DNA from: Limnospira fusiformis SAG 85.79
Lineage (GTDB): Bacteria; Cyanobacteriota; Cyanobacteriia; Cyanobacteriales; Microcoleaceae
Assembly: GCF_012516315.1 (NCBI RefSeq)
Contig: NZ_CP051185.1
Location: forward strand, 2,841,403 to 2,905,402
Length of the DNA stretch: 64,000 nucleotides
Direction: 5' to 3'
The position numbers were made by a program, and so were the translations under genes. Numbering within the stretch: the first letter of the stretch is position 1; each line of letters starts with the position of its first letter. Under the pieces are notes generated by a model, which was given only the letters and a program-made list of their open reading frames with translations, had not been told where the DNA came from and did no database searches. Below, in pieces: positions 54,752 through 63,847 of this stretch.

Positions 54752-55963
54752 CTACAGGACTTCTAACACTGCTTTCGGGGATAATTTACCCTTAAACCAA
54801 ACTACACGCGCGGGAATCTCACTAATTTTAACTCCCGCTTTGGCTAGGTTTAAACGTTCAGAAATAGCTAAAATTAAACAGTCGCATTCAGACTGCCGCA
54901 CTTGAGAGAATTTCTTTCTTAAATATTCCGATCGCCAATAACCAACTATTTCTAACAGAAACATTCTACCATCAGGATGAACTAACCGAAAATCGGGAAT
55001 CATCACACTACCAGGAATGGGAATTAAATCTACTTCCCTTTCTAGTCGCCACTCGGTTTTTAGGGAACTCCAACGGTCAGCAAAAGACTCCTCAATCATG
55101 CTGTCGTAGGCTTTACCTGGGGGATAGTGGCTAACTAATTGACAGTCAGAATTGAGGGTGTAACGACCCTTTTTAATTTCCTTAGTATAAGGGTCTCGCT
55201 GTTGTAGGGTCGCCTGTAGACTCCATTTAGTGACATGGAGTAAAGCTGGTATCATTTTAGCTAAGGCTAACCCATAGCGTGTACTAGCTTTAAATAAGCT
55301 GGTTGGTCCGTCTACTGTAATGGTAAATCCATGGTCTGCGTCTCCTTCAATATAAGCCATTAACTGAAATAATTTTAAGTACCGAAACAAAAGTTTATAT
55401 TCTCCGGGGTCGTTACGGTAGGCGTTGATTTTTATCTCACTAGCACGATAAAATATACCCTGTACTTGTGACAAGTTATAACGGTGAATTAAGGCTTCTG
55501 GGGTGGGGGTATCAAACTGGGTAAGAATCCGGTTTTCTTGGAGATCTGCATATAGTCCTACTTGAATTTCGGAGGGGAAAACTTCCCGTTTTAATTCGGC
55601 GGTTAATTTCAGGGATAATTCCTCTAAAGTTTGCGCGGTAGAATCAGGAGAAGGTATCGATTTAGCGGCTGCGGAAAATACCCTTTCTCGTAATTTTTCG
55701 GGGTCGAGAGGGCTGATGATTTCAAAAGTACAAAAACCACTCCTAAGTAAGTGGGCTAATCCTCGTTTGATGCGATAGTTGGGGCTATCTCCTTCTAAGT
55801 CTTGGAGTTGGCGGTTTAATTCTCCTTGGCTATGGTTGACGCAGTTGGTAAATTGTTCTATGATTTCGGAGGCGATCGCTAAATTTCCCTGATTAATTGG
55901 TAATCTCAGAGGGATAATTGTTTCTCCATTTTGTCGATAGCTGAGTAAATCAGTGGGTAACAT
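54752..55963 (-). CDS. DUF790 family protein (Bax1-like putative nuclease)
   Basis: 403 residues. The N-terminus LPTDLLSYRQNGETIIPLRL and the C-terminal block with VMIPDFRLVHPDGRMFLLEI and VGYWRSEYLRKK match DUF790. The PDF...LLEIVG part has the D-(E)xK spacing of restriction-endonuclease-like nucleases. Archaeal members (Bax1) work with the XPB helicase in DNA repair. No helicase gene is adjacent here; the partner, if any, is elsewhere. Normal length for the family and no sign of damage. Confidence 0.7.
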   Translation of the reverse strand: MLPTDLLSYRQNGETIIPLRLPINQGNLAIASEIIEQFTNCVNHSQGELNRQLQDLEGDSPNYRIKRGLAHLLRSGFCTFEIISPLDPEKLRERVFSAAAKSIPSPDSTAQTLEELSLKLTAELKREVFPSEIQVGLYADLQENRILTQFDTPTPEALIHRYNLSQVQGIFYRASEIKINAYRNDPGEYKLLFRYLKLFQLMAYIEGDADHGFTITVDGPTSLFKASTRYGLALAKMIPALLHVTKWSLQATLQQRDPYTKEIKKGRYTLNSDCQLVSHYPPGKAYDSMIEESFADRWSSLKTEWRLEREVDLIPIPGSVMIPDFRLVHPDGRMFLLEIVGYWRSEYLRKKFSQVRQSECDCLILAISERLNLAKAGVKISEIPARVVWFKGKLSPKAVLEVL

Positions 55964-56108
55964 ATAAGGGTAAAGTTAATCGAAGATTATCAGTTTTGGC
56001 GATCGCCTTTCTATGGGTGAGGCGGTTGACTCATTCCCATAGACCAGAGAAATGCGATCGAGGCGTGGGTTCGGATTATCTCCCACTTGTCATTGATTTA
56101 GCCTCGTA

Positions 56109-57218
56109 TTAAAACATTACCACACTGCGAATAGACTCTCCTCGGTGCATCAAATCAAACCCTTCGTTAATCTGTTCAAAAGGCAAAACATGAGTAATTA
56201 AATCATCAATATTAATCTTACCCTCCATATACCAATCAACAATTTTCGGCACATCAGTCCGACCCCTTGCGCCACCAAAAGCCGACCCTTTCCAAACCCT
56301 TCCTGTCACCAACTGAAACGGACGGGTACTAATTTCCTGTCCCGCTGATGCTACCCCGATAATAACACTCACCCCCCAACCTTTATGACAGCATTCTAAA
56401 GCCTGACGCATAACTTGAACATTACCAATACACTCAAAACTATAGTCAGCGCCACCCTTGGTTAAATCCACCAAATAAGCCACCAAATCACCCTCAATTT
56501 CGGCGGGATTCACAAAATGAGTCATCCCAAATTTTTCGGCAATTTCTCGCTTTTGCGGGTTAATATCAACCCCGACAATCATATCAGATCCCACCATTTT
56601 CGCCCCTTGTATTACATTTAAGCCAATCCCCCCCAAGCCAAAAACTACAACTCTAGAACCCGGTTCAACTTTCGCCGTATTAATGACCGCGCCGATACCC
56701 GTTGTTACCCCACAACCGATATAACAAACTTTCTCAAAAGGCGCATCTTCCCGAATTTTTGCCACGGCAATTTCTGGCAAAACCGTATAGTTAGAAAAGG
56801 TGGAAGTTCCCATATAATGATGAATCATTTTGCCATCTTTAGAAAAACGGCTACTACCATCAGGCATTAATCCCTTTCCTTGGGTTCCTCTAATAGCTTG
56901 ACAAAGGTTGGTTTTCATGCTAAGACAATACTCGCACTGACGACATTCTGGAGTATATAAAGGGATGACATGATCACCAGGTTTAAGACTTTTGACATCT
57001 GGTCCTACTTCTACTACAATTCCCGCGCCTTCATGTCCTAAAATGGCTGGAAATAATCCCTCTGGGTCAGCACCAGATAATGTATAAGCATCAGTATGAC
57101 AAATTCCTGTAGCTTTAATTTCGACTAACACTTCCCCGGCTTTTGGACTTTCCAGATGGACAGTTTCTAGGCTGAGGGGTTTTCCGGCTGACCAAGCCAC
57201 GGCGGCTTTAACTTCCAT
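56109..57218 (-). CDS. frmA: S-(hydroxymethyl)glutathione dehydrogenase / class III alcohol dehydrogenase
   Basis: 369 residues. Catalytic zinc site: Cys and His in [14 protein letters not shown] (about 36-49) and [14 protein letters not shown] (about 60-73); structural zinc cysteines in [19 protein letters not shown] (about 90-108); NAD-binding [17 protein letters not shown] (about 194-210). The sequence [15 protein letters not shown] is characteristic of class III enzymes. It oxidises the glutathione adduct of formaldehyde and also reduces S-nitrosoglutathione. It is divergent from the DNA methyltransferase gene, with 63 bp between the starts. Confidence 0.93.
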   Translation of the reverse strand: MEVKAAVAWSAGKPLSLETVHLESPKAGEVLVEIKATGICHTDAYTLSGADPEGLFPAILGHEGAGIVVEVGPDVKSLKPGDHVIPLYTPECRQCEYCLSMKTNLCQAIRGTQGKGLMPDGSSRFSKDGKMIHHYMGTSTFSNYTVLPEIAVAKIREDAPFEKVCYIGCGVTTGIGAVINTAKVEPGSRVVVFGLGGIGLNVIQGAKMVGSDMIVGVDINPQKREIAEKFGMTHFVNPAEIEGDLVAYLVDLTKGGADYSFECIGNVQVMRQALECCHKGWGVSVIIGVASAGQEISTRPFQLVTGRVWKGSAFGGARGRTDVPKIVDWYMEGKINIDDLITHVLPFEQINEGFDLMHRGESIRSVVMF

Positions 57219-57281
57219 AGTATACCTCTGATTTGATATGATTATTTAGATTATCATAACTCAGAATCTGGGGATAAATAA

Positions 57282-58610
57282 ATGCAAACAGACTTATTTA
57301 ATCTGGAAATTAGCCAACCTAAATTTACCTTTGTTGACCTATTCTCTGGTATTGGTGGCTTCCGCATTGCTTTAGAAAATTGGGGCGGTAAATGTTTGGG
57401 ATATTCGGAAATTGCCGCGAATTCTATACAAGTATATAAACAAAATTTTATCAGAGATGCTAATCTTGATGAACCCAACCTGGGAGATATGCGATCGCTT
57501 CATAAATTACCCTTTACGGTCGATTTAATCACGGGGGGAGTTCCTTGTCAACCGTGGTCAATTGCGGGAAAACTTCGGGGGTTAGATGACCCAAGAGGTC
57601 AGTTATGGTTAGATACTATTCGAGTGATTAAAATGAATCAACCCTTAGCTTTTATCCTCGAAAATGTTAAAGGTTTGACTGACCCCAGACACCGCCCACA
57701 GTTTGAGAGTATTCTTGAGGAATTATCCGCCGCCAATTATCATCTAAAATGGCAGGTAATTAATGCCTCAGATTTTGGCTTACCACAAGACCGCGATCGC
57801 GTTTTTATTGTAGGAATACGTCGAGACATTAATCAAGGTAAAAACTTCCAGTTTCCCCCACCTTTAAATCTACATCCAAAACTGTTTGATTTTGTGGAAG
57901 GAGTCTCTCAAAAACCAGTGATCAAAAAAAAGTTTTCGCCCCAGGTTTTATTTGGCAACCATATCCCCCCAGCCCGAGGTCGCTTTCAAAAAAATGATGA
58001 ACTTAATGATTTTTTTCTGTTTTCCGACGTGCGAAATGGACAAACAACTATCCATTCTTGGGATTTAATCGAAACGAGCGATCGCCAAAAACAAATCTGT
58101 GATATAATCCTGAAAAATAGGCGCAAAAAAATCTATGGTCCCCAAGACGGGAATCCCATTCCTTTAGCAGCATTACAACAGTTAATTAATGATTTACAAG
58201 AATCGGAGCTTAATCAACTTATCGACCAACGAATTTTAAGATATGTAGAAAATAGGGGTTATGAATTTGTGAATTCTAAAATATCTTCTGGTATTAACGG
58301 AGTCGCCAAAATCTATCTCGCGCACGCCGAAGCGATCGCCACTCTCACCGCGACCGGAACCAAAATATTTGTAGCAACTAAATACTTTAATTGTCAGAAT
58401 CATCAACGATATAAGCAAGAGTTTATAAAGACTATCTATCATCCCCAAAAATACAAAGAAATCACCCCCAGAGATACAGCAAGATTACAAGGTTTTCCCG
58501 ATTGGTTTGTGTTACATCAAAATCCCAGTATTGCCAAAAAACAACTAGGTAATGCTGTCCCCGTCCCCGTAGTCCAGGCAATTGCTAAATTATTATTAAA
58601 TTATTATTAA
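57282..58610 (+). CDS. DNA (cytosine-5) methyltransferase, solitary
   Basis: 442 residues. Motif I FVDLFSGIGGFRIALENWGG (about 17-36), motif IV GGVPCQPWSIAGKL with catalytic Cys (about 86-99), motif VI AFILENVKGL, motif VIII QDRDRVFIVGIRRD, a variable region of about 180 residues (target recognition) and motifs IX-X (RDTARLQGFPDWF, QLGNAVPVPVVQAIAKLL). All catalytic motifs are present. No restriction endonuclease gene is adjacent. The recognition site cannot be read from sequence; solitary C5 enzymes in cyanobacteria include one that methylates CGATCG, the core of HIP1, so that possibility deserves a test. Confidence 0.9.
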   Translation: MQTDLFNLEISQPKFTFVDLFSGIGGFRIALENWGGKCLGYSEIAANSIQVYKQNFIRDANLDEPNLGDMRSLHKLPFTVDLITGGVPCQPWSIAGKLRGLDDPRGQLWLDTIRVIKMNQPLAFILENVKGLTDPRHRPQFESILEELSAANYHLKWQVINASDFGLPQDRDRVFIVGIRRDINQGKNFQFPPPLNLHPKLFDFVEGVSQKPVIKKKFSPQVLFGNHIPPARGRFQKNDELNDFFLFSDVRNGQTTIHSWDLIETSDRQKQICDIILKNRRKKIYGPQDGNPIPLAALQQLINDLQESELNQLIDQRILRYVENRGYEFVNSKISSGINGVAKIYLAHAEAIATLTATGTKIFVATKYFNCQNHQRYKQEFIKTIYHPQKYKEITPRDTARLQGFPDWFVLHQNPSIAKKQLGNAVPVPVVQAIAKLLLNYY

Positions 58611-58732
58611 ATTTCTGGCTATAAGCATCATATATATGCTAGATGTAGCCACCATACCTATCAATTACTGAATAATTAGCCCAGACCAAGCAGCATTAGT
58701 TAATCCTTATATAGCCATATATTTTAATCTCC

Positions 58733-60094
58733 ATGACTGAAAATTCACCATCTCAAGAAAACGCCATATCTAAATTTTTCCAATTTCAGCCACTCCAAAC
58801 TAACCTGCGAACCGAAATAGTTTCAGGGGTCACGACCTTTGTGACTATGGCTTATATTTTGGCGGTTAACCCCGATATTCTTTCCAATGCCATTTTTTTA
58901 GAAACCCCTGGCGACCTATTCGGAGAAATTGCGATCGCCACCGCATTATCCGCCGCCATTGCTACCCTAATTATGGGGCTATATGCTAACTATCCCTTCG
59001 CCCTAGCCCCAGGAATGGGTTTAAACGCTTATTTTGCCTTTTCCGTCGTCCTCAGCCAAGGAATTAGCTGGCGAGTCGCCCTAGGCGCAATTTTCATCGA
59101 GGGATTAATTTTTATCGCCCTCACCTTCGGAAATATTCGCGCCCAAATTGTCACCGCCATTCCCAGCGGTATTAAACACGCCACCGCCGCCGGAATAGGT
59201 CTATTTATCGCCTATATAGCCCTGACCAAGACAGGTTTAATTATCTCATCCGAAGCTACCGTTACCACCCTAGGGGACCTCAGCCAACCCACAGTATTAA
59301 TTACCCTAATTGGCATTTTAATCACTGCTGCTTTTGTCGTCCGTCGCATTACTGGGGCTTTATTATGGGGTATTATCGCCACGGCATTATTAGGGTGGAT
59401 TTTAGGCATTGCCCCCTGGCCGCAAGGTATCATTAGTTTACCACAATTTCCCAGAGATTTATTTGGTCAAGCCTTCGTCGGTTTAGGGGGAATATTACAG
59501 GGTAATTTTGGGCAACTCATAACGGTTATATTTGTGTTTCTGTTTGTGGATTTATTCGATACCGTCGGCACCTTAACCGGCTTAGGGATGAAAACCGGAT
59601 ATATCAACGAAAAAGGCGAACTTCCCAGGGCAAATAGGGCATTTATTGCGGATGCTGTTGGCACGACAATAGGGGGAATTTTAGGCACTTCAACGGTCAC
59701 AACTTATATTGAATCAGCATCAGGTATTTCCGAAGGGGGACGCAGTGGATTTAATGCCATTACCGTGGCGGTTTTATTTTTACTTTCGATGCTATTTATA
59801 CCCCTACTGGCGGGGATTCCATCTTTTGCTACCGCCCCCACGTTAATTATAGTAGGAGTGTTGATGATGGCTAGTGTCCGGTCAATTGCTTGGGACGACC
59901 CGGCTGAGTCTATATCGGCATTTTTAACCCTATTTATTATGCCTCTTAGCTACTCTATTGCTGATGGTTTGGCGGCTGGATTAATTGCTTATCCAATTCT
60001 GAAAACTCTCCAGGGTAAATGGTCGGAAACTACTATTGCCATGTGGGTTTTAGCTGCCATTTTTGTATTAAAATTTGTGTTGGTTGGTGGCTAG
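58733..60094 (+). CDS. NCS2-family purine permease (AzgA type)
   Basis: 453 residues with about 12-13 membrane helices. ATVTTFVTMAYI-like start (VSGVTTFVTMAYILAVNPDI, about 30-49), LAPGMGLNAYFAFSVV (about 90) and LFVDLFDTVGTLTGLGMKTG (about 280) are hallmarks of the AzgA/PbuG guanine-hypoxanthine branch of the family, as is TSTVTTYIESASGISEGGRS. It imports purine bases by proton symport across the cytoplasmic membrane. The ATG at 58733 is used. A GAF-domain gene follows 53 bp later. Confidence 0.9.
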   Translation: MTENSPSQENAISKFFQFQPLQTNLRTEIVSGVTTFVTMAYILAVNPDILSNAIFLETPGDLFGEIAIATALSAAIATLIMGLYANYPFALAPGMGLNAYFAFSVVLSQGISWRVALGAIFIEGLIFIALTFGNIRAQIVTAIPSGIKHATAAGIGLFIAYIALTKTGLIISSEATVTTLGDLSQPTVLITLIGILITAAFVVRRITGALLWGIIATALLGWILGIAPWPQGIISLPQFPRDLFGQAFVGLGGILQGNFGQLITVIFVFLFVDLFDTVGTLTGLGMKTGYINEKGELPRANRAFIADAVGTTIGGILGTSTVTTYIESASGISEGGRSGFNAITVAVLFLLSMLFIPLLAGIPSFATAPTLIIVGVLMMASVRSIAWDDPAESISAFLTLFIMPLSYSIADGLAAGLIAYPILKTLQGKWSETTIAMWVLAAIFVLKFVLVGG

Positions 60095-60147
60095 TATTGC
60101 CGTGTTATAATGAGACAATGGTTGTATTCTGAACTTAATTACAAGAG

Positions 60148-60687
60148 ATGAACTTCCCTAATATATTCGGTGATTCAACCAATAGCAACCCTAATCCTAA
60201 CAGTGATCCACGCTTTCAACAATTTGTTGAACGTTTACAACAGGTGGAAGATCGCGATCGCCTAATTCAGGAAACCCTGAATGGGTTACGAAAACACCTG
60301 AAAAGCGATCGGATAGTCTTATACTACTTTTATAAGCAGTGGCGCGGACAAGTTACCTTTGAATCACTGCGTTATATCGACTATTCGATTTATGGCTCAA
60401 CTGGGGCTGATGATTGTTTCAATGAGCAATATGCTAGACTCTATTTAGAAGGGAGAATATCGGCAATTTCAGATATTGATGAAGCTGACATTGACTCCTG
60501 TCACCGCGATTTTCTGAAAAGCATCAGAGTTAAGGCAAATTTAGCGGTTCCAGTGGTTAAAAATCAACAATTATGGGGATTACTAATTGCCCACTATTGT
60601 CAAACCTCCCACTCTTGGGTTAATGCCGAAATTGAAACCATGAAACAGGCGGCTAAATTATTATCAGAATCACCATTTTTGGACTAA
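60148..60687 (+). CDS. Stand-alone GAF-domain protein with cyanobacteriochrome (DXCF-type) motifs
   Basis: 179 residues, one GAF domain (about 28-178) and no output domain. RIVLYYFYKQWRGQVTFESL fits the start of a bilin-binding GAF. Cys90 lies in a D-D-C-F motif and Cys118 in SCHRDFL, followed by VKANLAVPVVKNQQLWGLLI. The Cys-His pair is the canonical chromophore-anchoring motif of cyanobacteriochromes. The DXCF motif 28 residues earlier is the second-cysteine motif of the blue/green DXCF class, with the same spacing as in TePixJ. The protein may therefore bind a bilin and sense light, or be a non-binding relative. It is soluble; the partner is unknown. It is convergent with the AI-2E gene. 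Confidence 0.75.
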   Translation: MNFPNIFGDSTNSNPNPNSDPRFQQFVERLQQVEDRDRLIQETLNGLRKHLKSDRIVLYYFYKQWRGQVTFESLRYIDYSIYGSTGADDCFNEQYARLYLEGRISAISDIDEADIDSCHRDFLKSIRVKANLAVPVVKNQQLWGLLIAHYCQTSHSWVNAEIETMKQAAKLLSESPFLD

Positions 60688-60696
60688 TGCCATTAA

Positions 60697-61752
60697 TTAC
60701 TGTTCATTTTTGCCTGGTATTTGCTTAACCCCGGCATTTTTTATGTTCACAAAACCCACAATTACAGCAGCAATAGGAATGGATAAAAACAAGCCCAAAA
60801 ATCCGGCAATTCTGGCACCGAGTAATAAAGCAAAAAAGATAATAACCGGATTGAGATTAACGGAATTTTGCATAATTCTAGGCATCAAAATATTTTCCTC
60901 AATCTGCTGTAATAAAACGCAATAAACTATCACTTGCAAGCTAATTAAAATTCCCTTTGGTAAAACAATTATGGCTGACAGAATAATTCCAATGGTCGCA
61001 CCGACCCCCGGAATTAAATCAAAAACTCCCACTAAAGTCGCCAAAAATAGGGGATAGGGCGCTTGTAGAATTAAATAGACAAAAAAAGCAGAGAATCCAA
61101 AAAAAACAGATAAAATTAATCGCCCCCTAAAAAAGCCCAAGAAGTTATTTCTCAAAGATAAGGTCAAATCCTCGATATTAGATGGGAAAAAACTTTGAAA
61201 AGATGCCCAAAGTTCCTCGCCATTAAGTAGCATAAAAAATGTGACTACTAAGATAATAATAAATTCCACCAAACCAGATAAAATTTTGCCAACAGCCGCC
61301 GTCCCAAAACTAAATAAATTGGAGACTTCCTGCTTTAAATCCTCTTGTAAAAAATCTAAATCAACCTGAATATTAGCATTTTTTAGCAAGGTTTCTATTT
61401 GGTCAACAAGATTGACAAAAGAATCCAATAAATCTGGTGCTTGGCTGACAAATTGTTGCAACTCGGAAACTATAGCCAAGCCCAAAGTTGCTACTAAACC
61501 TATGAGCAATAATAAGCTAGTTAAAAACACGACTACAACGGCGACAGTATGGCTGGTATATTTCTGTAGCCATTGCACGGGATAATTGAGCAAAAAGGCA
61601 AAAATAGCGGCAAAGACAAAAACAATTATGATGGTTTGAAAATAAGCAATAAATTGAATAAACGCCCAACCAAAAGCAAACAGGAGCAAATAACGAACTA
61701 AACGAGAATTACTCAAAAAATTCTCAAAGGGCTTACTGGTCTGTTTGCTCAT
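60697..61752 (-). CDS. AI-2E family transporter (PerM-like)
   Basis: 351 residues with about eight membrane helices. The family pattern is visible: paired N-terminal helices (LLLFAFGWAFIQFIAYFQ, FAFLLNYPVQWLQ), a soluble loop (about 95-150), then FDLIPGVGATIGIILSAIIV (about 240-260) and ENILMPRIMQNSVNLNPVII (about 285-304), the conserved C-terminal signature. Members have been linked to export of small molecules or to Na+/H+ exchange; the substrate here is unknown. It is downstream of the EamA gene end on the same strand but separated by a terminator-like region. Confidence 0.85.
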   Translation of the reverse strand: MSKQTSKPFENFLSNSRLVRYLLLFAFGWAFIQFIAYFQTIIIVFVFAAIFAFLLNYPVQWLQKYTSHTVAVVVVFLTSLLLLIGLVATLGLAIVSELQQFVSQAPDLLDSFVNLVDQIETLLKNANIQVDLDFLQEDLKQEVSNLFSFGTAAVGKILSGLVEFIIILVVTFFMLLNGEELWASFQSFFPSNIEDLTLSLRNNFLGFFRGRLILSVFFGFSAFFVYLILQAPYPLFLATLVGVFDLIPGVGATIGIILSAIIVLPKGILISLQVIVYCVLLQQIEENILMPRIMQNSVNLNPVIIFFALLLGARIAGFLGLFLSIPIAAVIVGFVNIKNAGVKQIPGKNEQ

Positions 61753-61806
61753 GTGTAAATAGGACTCAAAAGTTGATATCTATAAATCTCAATAAAAATA
61801 GAGGAT

Positions 61807-61829
61807 CGGAACTGCCAAAGACAGTTCCG
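61807..61829 (-). terminator. Rho-independent terminator of the EamA-type gene
   Basis: CGGAACTG (61807-61814) and CAGTTCCG (61822-61829) form a perfect 8-bp stem with a 7-base loop, followed on the minus strand by a T-rich tract, 11 bp after the stop codon. Confidence 0.65.
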
Positions 61830-61839
61830 TAACTCATAA

Positions 61840-63564
61840 CTAAGCCTTGCGTTTAGCAACTAACATCCTTTCGACACTCATACTTCCCACTCCGATAATT
61901 ACCAAACCCATTCCTGAAATTTGCTTTAAGCTCAAAGCCTCACCAATAATCAGAAAAGCCAGCAAAGCTGTTAATGCAGGTCCAGAAGTGCCGATAATGG
62001 AAGCCAGTGCAGCCCCGGCGGAACGAATAGCGAAGTTATTAAGTAAATAACTCAATAGGGTTAGTACCCCTAAAATCGCCCCACCGATGATAATGGGATT
62101 CCATAAATCGGGGTTAACTTCCAATCCGAGATTATCTGGTAAGAACATCAAACTTAAAGAACAAAAGACAAAAATGGAAGCAAAATTGACCAAACTAAAT
62201 GGAATTGGGTGCAATTTTCCGGCAGCAATTTGGGTGAGTAGTACATAACCAGCAAAGGCAATTCCCGCCCCCAAGGCTGCTAAAACTCCAATTTCGGTAT
62301 TACCTGCGGCTCCTCCAAAAAAGTTAGGTAGAGATAAAATACCACCAATTAAAATGGTGAACATTGCTCCTATTCTAATTAAAGTAGGCCGATCGCCAAA
62401 AAGTCCCCAGGAAGCCAAAACGGTGATAATCGGGTAGACAAAGAAGATGGTAATGGCAATCCCTGTGGGAATTTCACCGATCGCAATATAGATACAAACC
62501 TGAGACAAAAACAGGAAGAAACCGCTACCGATAACCGTTACAATAAGTTTAGAGTCTCCGGAGTTCAGAAATCTGCGAATATCAGTCCAAACCGCCGGAT
62601 AGAGAAAAGTTGCCAAAAAGGGCATGAGTAGCATTACCACGACCATTCGCAGCAACAGAATCAGTAGAGAATTTCCCAAACCCGGAGTAATCACCCCATC
62701 GATCTCAAACAGCCCAAACATGACTTTGGGAGTATCAGGGGTTTTGAGAAGAATCCTCAAACAGACATTAAACAGCGACAGTACCAAGGCGGACATGAGC
62801 GCCAAAAACAAACCCACCTGCACACTAGAAGGGGGACTAGGAGTCTGAGGCGGTTTATGTGTAATCTCAAGTTCCCGCTTGTCACGGGAGCCTGGCGGTA
62901 AAACGCGGGGTGAATCTGGTGTTAAATCTTCGGTAGCATTCAACTGCTGTCGCAACCGATTTACGACGGTTTCTAGCAAGGTCTCAACCTGCTGTTCCAG
63001 GCTTTGCATATTGCTCAACCGCTGAGATAAATCGCTGTGATAGCTATTTAACTCCTGCTGTAGACCGTGAAAAGTCTGATTAAGACTGCCTTCTAAAACT
63101 GCTTCTAACTCCTGGGGAGCTAAATCAGCAGCCTCTGAACTCCCAGACAGCATAGGAGCAGTCTCCGCTGACAGCAAAGGTTGATCAGATTCAACCCGTA
63201 TTTGATTAATACGCGCAATCAGTTCCCGTTGCAAATTATTAGCTAAAATTTGCGCCAGTTGCTTGAGCCACACCCGTTGTTTGGCTAGGTCCCGTTCGGA
63301 TAAAGTTTCTGATTGTTGTGATTGCAACTGCTGATGTTTTCGCTGGAGGCTTTCAATATCAGCGATCAGACGATCTTTATCCTGCTGAAGTCGTAGGACA
63401 TCCTGTGATAGCCGATCCCTAAAATTCCGGTGGAAAGCCTCCACCTCTTGAATGATTGTATTTAAGACCTCTTCTGGTGGTCTACTGTCATCATTACCGG
63501 AGGGTTTCGGTTGATAGTCTTGTTTCCCCATAGCGCGATTAACCTCTGAATCGATCTGAAGCAT
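61840..63564 (-). CDS. EamA/DMT-family transporter with long N-terminal coiled coil
   Basis: 574 residues. Residues 35-225 are hydrophilic and helical with strong heptad character (LRLQQDKDRLIADIESLQRK, HQQLQSQQSETLSERDLAKQ). From about 250 on there are ten membrane helices forming two EamA repeats (IPTGIAITIFFVYPIITVLA; IRSAGAALASIIGTSGPALT, ALLAFLIIGEALSLKQISG). EamA proteins export or import small metabolites; the substrate is unknown. The fusion to a cytoplasmic coiled coil is unusual for the family. An internal ATG at 63531 (MGKQDYQPKPSG) with GAGG upstream may be the true start. Confidence 0.75.
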   Translation of the reverse strand: MLQIDSEVNRAMGKQDYQPKPSGNDDSRPPEEVLNTIIQEVEAFHRNFRDRLSQDVLRLQQDKDRLIADIESLQRKHQQLQSQQSETLSERDLAKQRVWLKQLAQILANNLQRELIARINQIRVESDQPLLSAETAPMLSGSSEAADLAPQELEAVLEGSLNQTFHGLQQELNSYHSDLSQRLSNMQSLEQQVETLLETVVNRLRQQLNATEDLTPDSPRVLPPGSRDKRELEITHKPPQTPSPPSSVQVGLFLALMSALVLSLFNVCLRILLKTPDTPKVMFGLFEIDGVITPGLGNSLLILLLRMVVVMLLMPFLATFLYPAVWTDIRRFLNSGDSKLIVTVIGSGFFLFLSQVCIYIAIGEIPTGIAITIFFVYPIITVLASWGLFGDRPTLIRIGAMFTILIGGILSLPNFFGGAAGNTEIGVLAALGAGIAFAGYVLLTQIAAGKLHPIPFSLVNFASIFVFCSLSLMFLPDNLGLEVNPDLWNPIIIGGAILGVLTLLSYLLNNFAIRSAGAALASIIGTSGPALTALLAFLIIGEALSLKQISGMGLVIIGVGSMSVERMLVAKRKA

Positions 63565-63753
63565 GAGAGCAAATCTGGCCCTATTATGTATGTTTTTCTC
63601 TTTACTCTGTTCTCAGGCTTACTGTCCACTCATTCATTAAAACAGGAAAGGCACAATCGTACACTTAACTTGACAAGAGGACAGACTATTAGGCACTGTT
63701 GGGCAGTTATTAGAGATAACGGGGCGCGATCGCCAATTTGGCATCTAACTAGG

Positions 63754-63809
63754 GTGCGTCAGGTTGAGGTCATTAACGGGAAACCCGAAACCATCAACTA
63801 CTGACGCAC
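63754..63809. repeat. Short inverted repeat (MITE-like)
   Basis: GTGCGTCA (63754-63761) and TGACGCAC (63802-63809) are perfect complements around a 40-base centre. It lies in the otherwise empty 283 bp between the EamA gene and the phosphohexomutase. A 72-codon plus-strand ORF covering it (63586-63804) has no family features. Confidence 0.6.
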
Positions 63810-63847
63810 GTTCCAACTAGCTTGGCATCATTAGATGAGGTCCAAGG

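Noticed and set aside
54752..58610. DUF790 nuclease plus cytosine methyltransferase as a restriction-modification system
   Set aside because: They are on opposite strands and separated by an alcohol dehydrogenase gene; DUF790 is a repair-type family.
63586..63804. Plus-strand ORF of 72 codons
   Set aside because: It runs through a short inverted repeat, has no family features and no clear ribosome-binding site.
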